NCBI RefSeq assembly: GCF_003931855.1 | Contig: NZ_CP034248.1 | Span: 2,170,001 to 2,234,000 of the forward strand | Length of the DNA: 64,000 bases | Source: Paenibacillus lentus | GTDB lineage: Bacteria; Bacillota; Bacilli; Paenibacillales; Paenibacillaceae | Reading direction: 5' to 3' | Shown: positions 16,150 through 25,499 of the stretch, piece by piece | How the letters are laid out: each line of letters begins with the position of its first letter | Numbering within the stretch: position 1 is the stretch's first letter | Notes under the pieces: model-generated | Databases searched by the model: none | Told to the model about the DNA's origin: nothing | Seen by the model: only the letters and a program-made list of their open reading frames with translations | Program-made: the position numbers and the translations under genes

Positions 16150-17919
16150 ATGTTAAAGAAGAAGCGGAGTTCTGCCCTTGATTATCGCAAAAAAAACCGC
16201 AGGAAAGTGATAAAGACCATGGTGCAAAGTGCGCTTTTACTGGTCGTGGGTGTCCTGCTCGTCAATACCTTGTTCGGAATTCGGAGGTATGAGGAGCCGG
16301 ACAAGTCCGGATGGAGCAACAGGGAAGGTTTTATTGCGGTATCCTATTTCGGCGTAGGGCGCTCATCCACTCCAAAGTTGGTGGCAAAAAGCCAGCTTGA
16401 TCAACAGCTTAAGGCTCTTTATGATCAAGGCTATGTTACGATATCGCAGCAGGATGTGATCGATTTTTATGTGCATCATAAGCCGCTGCCAGAAAAGGCG
16501 TTATTTCTGTCCTTTGAGGACGGACGGAACGATTCCAGTCTGTTCTCTCAGTCGCTGCTGGAGAAGTACAATTACAAGGCGACTTTCTTCTCTTACGCGA
16601 ATAAAATGGGACACAGCGATCGCAAATTCGTTCAGCCGAAAGAGATGCTGAAGATGATGAAATCAGGTTACTGGGAGCTAGGAACGAACGGAAACCGTCT
16701 GACATATATTAATATTTTCGATCATAATGGTCGTTTTATAGGGATGAAAGAGGAGAAGGAGTTAACAAGCAAGGAGCATATCAAATATTATAATCATTAT
16801 TTGATGGATTTCATTCGAGACGAGAATATGATTCCGGCGGAGAATCGGGCAGAAATGGAGACGCGGATTCATAGTGACTATGAAACGCTGAAGGATATTT
16901 ATACGAGCAAGCTCGGGTTCGTGCCTCAGGCGTATATGATTATGCACGCGAACGCTTTGAACAATGGAATGAACCCGCTTGTTGCTCATGCGAACAGCAT
17001 GAATATCGAGCAGTTGTTCAGCATTCATTTTAATCGGGAAGGGAATGCGTTTAATACCTCTGCAGGTGATGTATTTGACTTAACGCGGGTACAGGCCGCA
17101 CCATACTGGTACACGAATCATTTACTGATGAAAATTCAGAAGGATACTGGAGAGGAAATGCAATTTATTCAAGGGGATAAGCGCCTTGCAGATGATTGGG
17201 AACTCATTAGCGGGGCTGCGCAGTTTACGGATAATCGGATTATTCTGACATCGCCCTCGGCAAGTCCGGGCATGCTGTACTTAATAGGCAGCGAAAGCAG
17301 CGGGAATACGGCAATTTCATATCAAGTGGCGGGGAATGTGGTAGGCAAACAGACGGTGTATGTTCGTTATGATAAACGAACGGGAGCTTACTTGCGGGTT
17401 GTTGTGGAGAATAATGAGCTGCATGTTGAACAGAAAAAATTTGGCCGCAAGGAAACAGAACGCATTCTCTCCAGTCAATTACAGCCGATCTCATGGAATG
17501 AAGAGGATCTCGCCTTTGATAAGGCTTCGGTTTATACGAAAGAGCAAATCGTAGCGGATGCCGAACCGAAGAAAGAGGAGTACCCGATTAATATTCAGCA
17601 GACTAGGCAGTTGAAGGTGAAACTGCAGGGAAATTTGCTGACGATTACGGTGGATGGCGATCCTATTGCTGATGGAGAGGAAATTGACGGATTGGTTGAG
17701 AGCGGCGGCGTTGCTTTGGAAGCAGAATACAGCACGCAAAATAAAAAGGACGATATCTATGACGCCGTGTTTGAGGATTTTGAAATCGTACTGATGGCGA
17801 AGGATGACGATAAATCCCTCGTGGTGTTTAGCAATAAAATGACAGGATTTCAAGGGATCATTCACAGCTTTAAAAAGGGGTTGGACGCCTCGATAAACTG
17901 GGTGATGGACACCTTCTAA
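16150..17919 (+). CDS. Membrane-anchored polysaccharide deacetylase-like protein with C-terminal beta-sandwich
   Basis: About 589 residues from the ATG at 16150 (GTGAGG 9 bp upstream; GTG and ATG codons at 16135 and 16141 are alternatives). One membrane segment at about residues 25-45 leaves the rest outside. Residues about 60-310 resemble a NodB/PgaB-type fold: SFEDGR (121-126) takes the place of the TFDDG motif, and YKATFFSYA and YWELGTNGNRLTY follow the usual order. The zinc-binding histidines of the second motif are not evident, so activity is doubtful. Residues about 335-560 look like a beta-sandwich, possibly carbohydrate binding. It sits between the synthase and a GH18-like gene and probably handles or modifies the exported polymer. 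Confidence 0.7.
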   Translation: MLKKKRSSALDYRKKNRRKVIKTMVQSALLLVVGVLLVNTLFGIRRYEEPDKSGWSNREGFIAVSYFGVGRSSTPKLVAKSQLDQQLKALYDQGYVTISQQDVIDFYVHHKPLPEKALFLSFEDGRNDSSLFSQSLLEKYNYKATFFSYANKMGHSDRKFVQPKEMLKMMKSGYWELGTNGNRLTYINIFDHNGRFIGMKEEKELTSKEHIKYYNHYLMDFIRDENMIPAENRAEMETRIHSDYETLKDIYTSKLGFVPQAYMIMHANALNNGMNPLVAHANSMNIEQLFSIHFNREGNAFNTSAGDVFDLTRVQAAPYWYTNHLLMKIQKDTGEEMQFIQGDKRLADDWELISGAAQFTDNRIILTSPSASPGMLYLIGSESSGNTAISYQVAGNVVGKQTVYVRYDKRTGAYLRVVVENNELHVEQKKFGRKETERILSSQLQPISWNEEDLAFDKASVYTKEQIVADAEPKKEEYPINIQQTRQLKVKLQGNLLTITVDGDPIADGEEIDGLVESGGVALEAEYSTQNKKDDIYDAVFEDFEIVLMAKDDDKSLVVFSNKMTGFQGIIHSFKKGLDASINWVMDTF

Positions 17920-17959
17920 ATCGTGGGAGTAAGAAAGAAGGGAGAGGTGTCTGAAGCAG

Positions 17960-19021
17960 ATGACTAGCAAATGGTTGTATGCTGCGGGGGCTGTAATTTT
18001 AGTTGTGATCATCGGAGTTTTATGGCTGGGCAGGCATGAGAAAGGACAACAACCAATCCAAGCTGTTACCGTAGAACCCGACTTGGAATTGGCTGCCTGG
18101 GTGGTTGATTGGAAATGGGAATCCGGCGTAGACGATTTGGAGCTAATCGGCAAGCAGCTTGATCGATTGCAGGTTTTTGCTGCATACTTCGATAGTGAGA
18201 ATCGCTTATATTTTACCGAGGATATGCATGAAGCCCTCCCGCACATTTTTGAAACTGCGCGGAAGGGCGGCGTGAAGTATGTGGATTTGACGATCGTCAA
18301 TGATCGCTGGAACTCGGACGGGACAGCGGTGCAGAAAGATCCGGGCATAGTTTCGCGCATGCTGGTCTCCAGGGAGAGCCAGGAGGAGCATATCGCGGAG
18401 ATTATCGATGTCGTGGAACGATACGGGTTTGATGGCGTTGAGATGGACTACGAGAAGATCGGTGAGGCGGACTGGGAGAAGCTCTGCATATTTTATAAAG
18501 AGCTGCATGAACGATTGCAGGCTAAAGGGAAGGCACTAAGAATCATATTGGAGCCGCGAACGCCCATCGAACGCTTGCCACTGCCTGAAGGACCGGTGTA
18601 CGTCATGATGGCTTATAATCTATTTGGCAGCCATAGCGGTCCAGGGCCCAAAGCAGACCATGCATTCATCAAGAAGCTGGCCTCTCGCATGAAGGTGCTG
18701 CCTGGCGAAGCGGGGATTGCACTGTCGGTGGGTGGCTTTGACTGGGCGGCTAAAGGCAAGGTGACTTCTTTGACGGAGAAGCAGGCGGTAAAGCTGTTGC
18801 GCCGAAGTAATGTAGCGGTACCGATGCGTGACAAAGCCAGCGGAAGCGTGTATTTCACTTACAAGGATGAAGGAGGTCAGAAGCATACCGTCTGGTATGC
18901 GGATGGCGAGACGATATCGCAGTGGATCGATACAGTCAAACAGGCGGGGTACACTAATATCGCCTTATGGAGACTGGGTGAGTTTGAGCGGTCTACGGTG
19001 GATAGGTTGAAAGACTTGTAA
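17960..19021 (+). CDS. Membrane-anchored GH18-like glycosidase
   Basis: 353 residues with an N-terminal membrane anchor (residues 5-24) and an extracellular TIM-barrel-like part. FDGVEMDYE (157-165) matches the GH18 motif DxxDxDxE with Glu161 in place of the middle Asp and with the catalytic acid Glu165 kept. MMAYNLFGSH and the terminal NIALWRLGE resemble conserved late strands of GH18 enzymes such as YdhD/YaaH-type hydrolases. Together with the synthase and deacetylases it may trim or release the polymer, a pairing known for other exopolysaccharide systems. It is the last gene of the locus; a strong terminator follows at 19124. Confidence 0.8.
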   Translation: MTSKWLYAAGAVILVVIIGVLWLGRHEKGQQPIQAVTVEPDLELAAWVVDWKWESGVDDLELIGKQLDRLQVFAAYFDSENRLYFTEDMHEALPHIFETARKGGVKYVDLTIVNDRWNSDGTAVQKDPGIVSRMLVSRESQEEHIAEIIDVVERYGFDGVEMDYEKIGEADWEKLCIFYKELHERLQAKGKALRIILEPRTPIERLPLPEGPVYVMMAYNLFGSHSGPGPKADHAFIKKLASRMKVLPGEAGIALSVGGFDWAAKGKVTSLTEKQAVKLLRRSNVAVPMRDKASGSVYFTYKDEGGQKHTVWYADGETISQWIDTVKQAGYTNIALWRLGEFERSTVDRLKDL

Positions 19022-19123
19022 GGTTCCCTTCGCTTTACCAATTTTAATTTATTTTTCAGGTTACGGTAATGTGGCATTAAGGAAGTGAGGGTACTATAGA
19101 TATACTCCCTTTTCTATATAAAG

Positions 19124-19152
19124 GAACCCATCCCGCTAAGCGGGATGGGTTC
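19124..19152. terminator. Bidirectional terminator between the polysaccharide locus and opuA
   Basis: A perfect 13-bp stem (GAACCCATCCCGC with its complement) around a TAA loop. The flanks (TCTATATAAA before, TATGTTTAT after) are moderately U-rich on both strands, which suits two convergent operons. Confidence 0.85.
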
Positions 19153-19223
19153 TATGTTTATCTTCACATATTGATTTGCTGCGAGCGCAATGTGCTTGCT
19201 CAAACAAATTAACTACCTAGGAT

Positions 19224-20138
19224 TTACTTCAAGTCCTCAATGGAATTGGCCTCTACATAAGTCGGAACGACGAGTCCGGTACGGACTCCGGTCATATTGG
19301 CGCCAAGATCCTCCAGTTGATCCTTATATTTGTCCCAGTAGTCGGCATGAGTCAATGGCAGCCAAGCTGCAGCCGAGGCATCTACATCACCGCTGGCTAC
19401 CCCTGTCCACATAGGGCCTGCTTCTACCTGGAGCGCTTCTACTTTGTATCCAAGGCGGTTCTCTAGAATATATTGAATTAGATTCGTGCTGGCGATTTCA
19501 GAATCCCAAGCGACATAGCTAAGCTTGAAGGTGTCTCCGCTAACAGGCGTTAAGTCAGCTGTCCATGCATCTACACGATCGCTATGGCCTTCTGCCCAGG
19601 TTTTAGCTGCTTCCGCAGGATCCTGGCCTTCCTGAATGGCTGTCATGATTTCGCCCATCTCGTCGGGAGTCCACTCGAAACGATCTAGAAATTCATAAGC
19701 TACCGGATGATCTTCCTTTAGACCTTTACGAGCGATAGTATGAATTTCCTCTGCCTCACCAAAGACTTTCTTTGGATCCTCCAAGAATTTCAGATCATAT
19801 TCGGCGAACATCCAGTGCGGCGTCCAGCCTGTAATAATGATGGGCTGCTCGGATTTAATCGCCTTTGCCAGCGTAGCCGTCATCGCTGCACCAGAGCCTT
19901 CGATCAGCGTCCAGTCGGTAAGCTCATAATCTTCGATAGCAGCGCTAGCTGCCTTCATGATCCCTGCGCCAGGGTCAATTCCGATAATTTCATGCTTGAC
20001 TTGCTCCCCTAGCGACTTGCCATTAGCATTGCCAGCGTTGCCTCCTGCAGCTCCCTCATTGCCTGAATTCCCGCAAGCCGATAGCAGCAGCACCGCTGCC
20101 AAGCTTAGTATCATAAGTAGATTTGATTTTTTCTTCAT
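19224..20138 (-). CDS. opuAC: Glycine betaine ABC transporter substrate-binding lipoprotein
   Basis: 304 residues with a lipobox LLSAC and a Gly/Asn-rich linker. The family order seen in Bacillus OpuAC is kept: HEIIGIDPGAGIM at the start, GWTPHWMFAEYDLKFLEDPKK, then the second lobe beginning LSYVAWDSEIASTN and ending VPTYVEANSIEDLK. GWTPHW and AAWLP carry tryptophans of the betaine cage. ATG with a GAGGTG ribosome site, 3 bp after the permease gene. Likely induced with the rest of opuA by salt and controlled by the GbsR-like protein encoded upstream. Confidence 0.95.
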   Translation of the reverse strand: MKKKSNLLMILSLAAVLLLSACGNSGNEGAAGGNAGNANGKSLGEQVKHEIIGIDPGAGIMKAASAAIEDYELTDWTLIEGSGAAMTATLAKAIKSEQPIIITGWTPHWMFAEYDLKFLEDPKKVFGEAEEIHTIARKGLKEDHPVAYEFLDRFEWTPDEMGEIMTAIQEGQDPAEAAKTWAEGHSDRVDAWTADLTPVSGDTFKLSYVAWDSEIASTNLIQYILENRLGYKVEALQVEAGPMWTGVASGDVDASAAAWLPLTHADYWDKYKDQLEDLGANMTGVRTGLVVPTYVEANSIEDLK

Positions 20139-20141
20139 TAA

Positions 20142-20984
20142 TTATGCACCTCTTTTTTTGGATTTAAATAAGTTCTGGGTAAAACGGTCGAGCACGATCG
20201 CCAGTACAACTACAGCGAGCCCGGCTTCGAAGCCCTGGCCGATTTTGAGCTGGGTGACTGCGCGGTATACCGTTGCACCGATTCCTTGCGCTCCGATCAT
20301 CGAAGCGATGACGACCATCGATAAGGACAGCATGATCGTTTGATTTACGCCGGCCATCATAGTAGGCATCGCTAGAGGCAATTCCACTTTAAATAGCTTC
20401 TGCCACGAGGTTGAACCGAAAGCATCAGCCGCTTCCGTAAGCTCGCCGGACACCTGCTTGATTCCGAGATAAGTCAGGCGAATTGTCGGCGGAATAGCAA
20501 AGATGACGGAAGCAATTACACCGGGTACCACGCCGAGACTAAAGAAAGTGACGGCAGGCAGCAGATAAACGAATGCAGGCATCGTCTGCATGAAATCTAA
20601 CAAAGGTGATACAATGCGGTGGGTAGTTCTGCTGTAGGCGCTCCATATTCCGATAGGGATGCCTAAGACCACTGAAATAATGCCGGATGTAACAACGAGG
20701 CCTAATGTATTCATTGTTTCTGTCCAATAGCCAAGATTATCGATCACGAGGAAACCAATCACCGTAAATAAGGTGAGTGGCACTCTTCCGATCAGAAAGG
20801 CCAGGATACCCAAAATAGCGATGAATAGAAGCGGGTGTGGTAAGAGAAACAACCAAGAGAAGAACTCGACGACACTTTCAATGATCTTGGACAGCCCTTC
20901 GAAGACTCCCCCAAGGTTTGACTCCATCCAGTCAACGATTGACTCAATCCAATCCGCAAGAGGTATTTTAGGAATGAAGTTCAT
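20142..20984 (-). CDS. opuAB: Glycine betaine ABC transporter permease
   Basis: 280 residues, six to seven membrane helices, with the ABC permease EAA loop (GELTEAADAFGSTSWQKLFKVELPLAMPTMMAGVNQ). The N-terminal WIESIVDWMESNLGGVFE helix is typical of OpuAB/ProW. The start overlaps the ATPase gene by 17 bp. Confidence 0.95.
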   Translation of the reverse strand: MNFIPKIPLADWIESIVDWMESNLGGVFEGLSKIIESVVEFFSWLFLLPHPLLFIAILGILAFLIGRVPLTLFTVIGFLVIDNLGYWTETMNTLGLVVTSGIISVVLGIPIGIWSAYSRTTHRIVSPLLDFMQTMPAFVYLLPAVTFFSLGVVPGVIASVIFAIPPTIRLTYLGIKQVSGELTEAADAFGSTSWQKLFKVELPLAMPTMMAGVNQTIMLSLSMVVIASMIGAQGIGATVYRAVTQLKIGQGFEAGLAVVVLAIVLDRFTQNLFKSKKRGA

Positions 20985-22191
20985 ATTGCTTCACCTCCAT
21001 CTCGCGCACGTCTCCTGCAAGCGCGCCTAACACAGCGCCCCGCACAATTACGCCCAGCAATCGTCTTTGTTCATCGACAACGGCCAACGGAACTTTAGCC
21101 AAGCTGGTAGCTTCAAACAGGTCGCTCAACAGTGTATCCGGAGATACTTGCGGACTATCGTTTATCAGAATATCCGATAATGTTTTTCCTGACTTATTTG
21201 CTTCGGACGCATCCTCCGCCGTAATGACGCCCAGCATGCGCATAGAACGATCGATTACAAAGAGATTTGAAATTCCCCGTTCTCGCATCAGCTGCAGAGC
21301 AACCCGCGGGCCACGATCCAAAGTAATCGTCTCGGGTCTTCGCATCACATGCGAAGCAGTCAGCACCTTGGAGAGATCCACATCCTCGATAAACCGTTCA
21401 ACGTAACCGTTAGCCGGCTGGGTGAGCATTTCCTCAGGTGTTCCGATCTGAATCAGCGAGCCATCCTTCATTAAGGCGATCCGATCCCCGATTCTTAGTG
21501 CTTCGTCAAGGTCGTGCGTAATAAAGATGATCGTTTTCTTCATCTTTTCTTGCAGCTCAATGAGCTCATCCTGCATATCTCGACGAATTAAGGGATCGAG
21601 GGCGCTGAACGCTTCATCCATCAGCAGCACCTCTGGATCATTCGCCAAGGCTCTGGCAAGCCCGACCCTTTGCTGCATGCCGCCGCTAAGCTCATCCGGC
21701 ATTTTATCGCCCCAGCCCTTCAGGCCAACAAGCTCAAGAGCCTGCTCTGCTTTTTCTTTACGAGTACGGGCATCAATCTTTTGTATTTCTAAGCCATACT
21801 CCACATTTTGCAGAACCGTACGGTGAGGAAAAAGAGCAAACTTCTGAAAAACCATGCTGATGCTCTTCTGCCTTACTTTTCGCAGCTGGGCTTTGTTCAT
21901 TTTCATCAAGTCCTGGCCGTTAATGAGAATTTGACCTGCGGTCGGCTCGATTAGTCGGTTCAACATCCGGACAAGGGTCGATTTGCCGCTTCCCGACAAT
22001 CCCATGATCACAAAAATTTCCCCTTGACGGATGTCTAGGCTGACACGATTCACGCCAACGGTTATACCTCGATCAGCCAACTGCTCCTTCGTTTGTCCCT
22101 GATTGAGCAGTTGAAGCCCCTGTTCCGTATTGGATCCAAACAGCTTAGTGACTTGCTTCACTTCTAAAATGGGGTCCTCCAAACTATCCAC
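20968..22191 (-). CDS. opuAA: Glycine betaine ABC transporter ATPase with CBS domains
   Basis: 407 residues. Walker A GLSGSGKST, signature LSGGMQQRVGLARAL, Walker B VLLMDEAFSALDP and an H-loop (FITHDLDEALRIGDRIALM). The segment following residue about 280 contains two CBS-like units (VMRRPETITLDRG..., ISNLFVIDRSMRMLGVITAEDA; DTLLSDLFEATSLAKVPLAVVDEQRRLLGVI), which in OpuA-type importers sense ionic strength or c-di-AMP. The sequence GRNINPUT-like substrate coupling is as in OpuAA. First gene of opuA, transcribed away from the regulator at 22435. Confidence 0.95.
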   Translation of the reverse strand: MDSLEDPILEVKQVTKLFGSNTEQGLQLLNQGQTKEQLADRGITVGVNRVSLDIRQGEIFVIMGLSGSGKSTLVRMLNRLIEPTAGQILINGQDLMKMNKAQLRKVRQKSISMVFQKFALFPHRTVLQNVEYGLEIQKIDARTRKEKAEQALELVGLKGWGDKMPDELSGGMQQRVGLARALANDPEVLLMDEAFSALDPLIRRDMQDELIELQEKMKKTIIFITHDLDEALRIGDRIALMKDGSLIQIGTPEEMLTQPANGYVERFIEDVDLSKVLTASHVMRRPETITLDRGPRVALQLMRERGISNLFVIDRSMRMLGVITAEDASEANKSGKTLSDILINDSPQVSPDTLLSDLFEATSLAKVPLAVVDEQRRLLGVIVRGAVLGALAGDVREMEVKQYELHS

Positions 22192-22300
22192 TCCTTTATA
22201 TATGAATTTCTAAAAACTGCACGGGCCTGCAGTCTCACATGGTACTTAGTTTAACAAAAAAGAGGGAATCTAAACAAACGTTAATACGGTTCGTATAGAA

Positions 22301-22320
22301 CGTACAGAAAAAACTGTACG
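22301..22320. promoter_or_regulatory. Inverted repeat between opuA and the GbsR-like gene, candidate operator
   Basis: CGTACAG and CTGTACG flank six A residues (22301-22320). A second, outer pair TTCGT (22290-22294) and ACGAA (22323-22327) lies around it. Its place in the 243-bp divergent gap and its symmetry suit a dimeric GbsR-type repressor acting on opuA, its own gene or both. No strong sigma-A promoter is obvious, so its position relative to the start sites is unknown. Confidence 0.5.
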
Positions 22321-22434
22321 GAACGAATGATACATATACTCCCTCATCCTTACAAATGCTCGATTAGTCGCTGCTTTACTTTTATCCGGCCTTTTTTTAA
22401 GATATAGGAAGTATCATGATAGGAGGTTGCAAGC

Positions 22435-22983
22435 ATGGGCTTGGACCAGCTAACACCAGAGCAGCAGGCAGATGTGATGAGAGTACGCAAGCGCGTCATT
22501 GAAGCCATTGGTAGGAATATGGATCTATATGGAATTTCTTTATCAACAGGTCATCTTTACGGTCTGCTTTTTTTTGCGAATAAACCGATGACTTTGGATG
22601 AAATGGGTCTGGAGATGAAAATGAGTAAGACAAGCATGAGTACGGGCGTACGAACTTTGCTTGATCTTAAAATGGTTAACAAAGTGTGGGAGAAGGGCTC
22701 CCGTAAAGATTTATATGAGGTAGAGTATGACTGGTACCAGACGTTTACGGATTATTTCGCAATCAAGTGGAGAAAAGCGGTAGAGTCCAACATTCTCATT
22801 CTTCGCAGGTCGATTGAAGAGATGAATAAGTGGCTTGCTACGGAAACAGAAGGAGCTATAACGGCTGTTTTGCAGGAAGATTGTCGGAAAATGGGCGAGG
22901 CCGTGAAATACTATAAATGGCTTGACCGTTTAATTGATGCGATGGAAAGCGGCGAAATATACCAGCTTGTTCCGAAAGAGTAG
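22435..22983 (+). CDS. GbsR/OpuAR-type transcriptional repressor
   Basis: 182 residues, behind AGGAGG (spacing 7). A MarR-like winged helix spans about residues 38-100 (GLLFFANKPMTLDEMGLEMKMSKTSMSTGVRTLLDLKMVNKVW), typical of the GbsR family, and a C-terminal helical part ends in KYYKWLDRLIDAMESGEIYQ. GbsR proteins repress choline and betaine uptake or oxidation genes and are relieved by choline. The gene is divergent from opuA, so that is the natural target. A strong terminator follows. Confidence 0.88.
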   Translation: MGLDQLTPEQQADVMRVRKRVIEAIGRNMDLYGISLSTGHLYGLLFFANKPMTLDEMGLEMKMSKTSMSTGVRTLLDLKMVNKVWEKGSRKDLYEVEYDWYQTFTDYFAIKWRKAVESNILILRRSIEEMNKWLATETEGAITAVLQEDCRKMGEAVKYYKWLDRLIDAMESGEIYQLVPKE

Positions 22984-23010
22984 TTATTCGTTAAGTCTCG
23001 TGTTATTTGC

Positions 23011-23066
23011 AAAAAACGCCTAACCTAGTATCGGCTCAAACAAACCGATCAGGGCAGGCGTTTTTT
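23011..23066. terminator. Bidirectional terminator
   Basis: AAAAAACGCCT and AGGCGTTTTTT close an outer stem, with an inner ATCGG/CCGAT stem. It lies between two convergent genes and can serve both. Confidence 0.88.
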
Positions 23067-23074
23067 GTGTTACA

Positions 23075-25315
23075 TCAATATACACCGATATCATCCAGCA
23101 TAATCTTGCCTGGCTTCTCGGAGAAATAGAAGGTAATTCGTTTGAGGGAGGTTAAGTCCAATGCGGCATTGACCTTGGTGAACTCTGATAAACGAAGCAT
23201 GACCGTTTGGAATACCGCCTCCCGGGGATGCTTGTATTTGCCGCCGGAGAGCCGCATCTCTATCCAAGGATGGATGGTGAAAGCCACGTCTTCAGGCGGA
23301 GTAATCGCCAAATAGTCGGTCAGCGATATTCGAGCCGCAGCTCCATTTGTGCTCTGCAACTCGACTTCAGCCTGCAAAGCTAATGAAGCTCCAGGATCGC
23401 TTAGCTCGAAGGAGCGGTTGGATAATGAAAAGGAGAGGATTTGCGGTTTTTTCATTGACTCTCGTAAGAAGGAGTTCTCCCATTCTAATGAATAGGAGGC
23501 GCGATTACTCCCGTCCGCTGGCCACTCCAAGGTTACAACCCGGGTTCCTTTGTTCGTTTGCTTGCGATTTTTGGCTTCTTCCTCCGTCCAGGTTAAATTC
23601 GTAGCCCTGGCTGAACCGCCATTAGGAAGTGTCACCCGGTTCGAATCCTCATCAAAGCTGGCTATTTTGTTGAAATCCGCACTTTCAAACCGACTGAAAT
23701 ATTCAGTATCCTCCGGTAGCCAGTGAAGAGCTGATCTATAATCTTGGAATAAGGGCATATAGCTTGCATTCCCGTGAAGTGTGGCTTCCAAGAAGGCAGA
23801 AATATAAATTTTGGCGATTTCCCGCTGCTTCCGCGGATCAAGGATTTCTTGCTGACTTAAGAATATTCCCTTCGGATAGCTGATATCCCGAAAGCCCCAT
23901 TCCGTGTTGAATTGACTGTGATTGGCATCGGTAATATAAATAGAAGATTTGAAATGAGAAGACGGCTTTGTAAATGATGTTCGAATATACTGCCGATCTC
24001 CATCGAAATCTGTTACATCCGCATCTCTTGCCCCCTGTATAGCCAAATAACTAACGTCTTTGATTCGTGCTAGGCCTCCATCTACCTTTTTGTCCGTTGG
24101 GGAGATAGCGATGACGGCTTGAATGTTGTAATGATTGAGGTCTCCTATCGATTCATCTCCACTGAACCAACGATCGGCATCTTTCGTCATCGCTACCGCT
24201 TGACCGCCCCTGGAATGTCCGATTAAACCGATTTGCTGGAAATCTACTTTATTATAGAAAGGGGTATTCGGATCACTAGCAAATTCATCGACCTGCTGAA
24301 GATGCTTTAATAGAATCCAGGCTCGAACCTTCATATCATTATTCGGTATACCTGTCCAAACGGAGTAATTTAGAAAGTTCTCATCCACTGATACGACGAT
24401 AAAGCCCCGGCTGGCCAGCAGTTCCCCTAAGTAGCCATACCCTTCATCTGAGAAATCCTCCATGAGGTGGTTTCCATGGACGACAAGCACTAGCGGGAAA
24501 GGACCCTCTCCTTCAGGCATCCAGACTCTGCCGTTCAGGGGCAGTGAGCTCTGATCAAACCCCCAATAGCGGGTGCGAAATGCAGGCCATTTCTCGATAT
24601 ATGGGGAGGCATCCACCGAATTTGAAATCAGATCGGCTTGATTGCCGTATTCTGCTCTCCAATTATCGCTGCCGCTTCCATAACTGAATTGAATATAGTC
24701 GTAATCTCCGGGTTCGGCAGGATGATCCGACTGTATGGGAGCAATGCCATTTATCCAGGTGGAGTGTGATGCCGGGCTTTCGCTTGGCCATACCGCAGCA
24801 GAAACGCACAGCAACCCAACTGTGGCTGCAATGAATAATCTCAACCTGCTGTTTAAGCGGCTTCGGAGGAGTCCGGCGCCGAGTCCTGTTATAATTCCAG
24901 CGAGAGTCAGAATGCCTGCGGTGACCGCGGAAATGGCAGCATCATGATCCTGCCAAAATATAAAGAAAGTGATGGAAAATGTATATAAGACGGCTCCAGC
25001 GTACAGCCCAGGAATCCGCAGCCCGATGAGCGCTAGAAGTACGGCAACCAGATGGGTTGCGATAAACAGCCCTTTCGTGCCTATGGAAATAAATATTAAA
25101 ATATCAGTCAGTGCACCTAATCCGGTAGGCATGCCTAGCGCTGCCAGCGCAAATACAAACATTGCTGCGCCCCAAGGCCCAACGATGGCCATTCGCCAAA
25201 ACGCAGTATCGCAACCATAGGCATGGCGAATTCTCTGTTTAAGGCGTGTTCGCAATCGAGGCTTGACCGGCATAAATTCATTTTGAAGCTGCTGAAGTTC
25301 CACAGTTACTCCCAC
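23075..25315 (-). CDS. Membrane-fused alpha/beta hydrolase with C-terminal beta-rich region
   Basis: 746 residues. Residues about 40-170 hold five or six membrane helices. They are followed by a secreted alpha/beta hydrolase with VVHGNH as oxyanion strand, the nucleophile elbow GHSRGGQ and ITDANHSQFN as the likely catalytic His region. The chain then runs on through about 250 residues of mostly beta sequence (TNLTWTEEEAKNRKQ..., LMLDDIGVY-like end: KIMLDDIGVY), perhaps a carbohydrate-binding-like fold. The hydrolase part resembles chlorophyllase/PAF-acetylhydrolase-like esterases. The start is a GTG at 25315 or, with better spacing, a GTG at 25303. Single-gene unit; substrate unknown. Confidence 0.75.
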   Translation of the reverse strand: MGVTVELQQLQNEFMPVKPRLRTRLKQRIRHAYGCDTAFWRMAIVGPWGAAMFVFALAALGMPTGLGALTDILIFISIGTKGLFIATHLVAVLLALIGLRIPGLYAGAVLYTFSITFFIFWQDHDAAISAVTAGILTLAGIITGLGAGLLRSRLNSRLRLFIAATVGLLCVSAAVWPSESPASHSTWINGIAPIQSDHPAEPGDYDYIQFSYGSGSDNWRAEYGNQADLISNSVDASPYIEKWPAFRTRYWGFDQSSLPLNGRVWMPEGEGPFPLVLVVHGNHLMEDFSDEGYGYLGELLASRGFIVVSVDENFLNYSVWTGIPNNDMKVRAWILLKHLQQVDEFASDPNTPFYNKVDFQQIGLIGHSRGGQAVAMTKDADRWFSGDESIGDLNHYNIQAVIAISPTDKKVDGGLARIKDVSYLAIQGARDADVTDFDGDRQYIRTSFTKPSSHFKSSIYITDANHSQFNTEWGFRDISYPKGIFLSQQEILDPRKQREIAKIYISAFLEATLHGNASYMPLFQDYRSALHWLPEDTEYFSRFESADFNKIASFDEDSNRVTLPNGGSARATNLTWTEEEAKNRKQTNKGTRVVTLEWPADGSNRASYSLEWENSFLRESMKKPQILSFSLSNRSFELSDPGASLALQAEVELQSTNGAAARISLTDYLAITPPEDVAFTIHPWIEMRLSGGKYKHPREAVFQTVMLRLSEFTKVNAALDLTSLKRITFYFSEKPGKIMLDDIGVY

Positions 25316-25499
25316 CCTTGACCGAGCTTCGCCGCTAAAAAGGCATATCCATTCCGAGCATTATTACTTGTAAGGATCGAAGCCGGTGATTGATCTAAGC
25401 TTATTGTAACATGCTTCGAGCTTCAGGAAAGGTGGTTAGCACTTAATCAAGAATCGTCTCGTCCATCGAAAGATGTAGTGAAAGACTGGGTACAAAAAG

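Noticed and set aside
19224-20138. Circular permutation of the betaine-binding protein
   Set aside because: The domain order at first looked permuted relative to ProX-like proteins, but it matches the normal order in Bacillus OpuAC.
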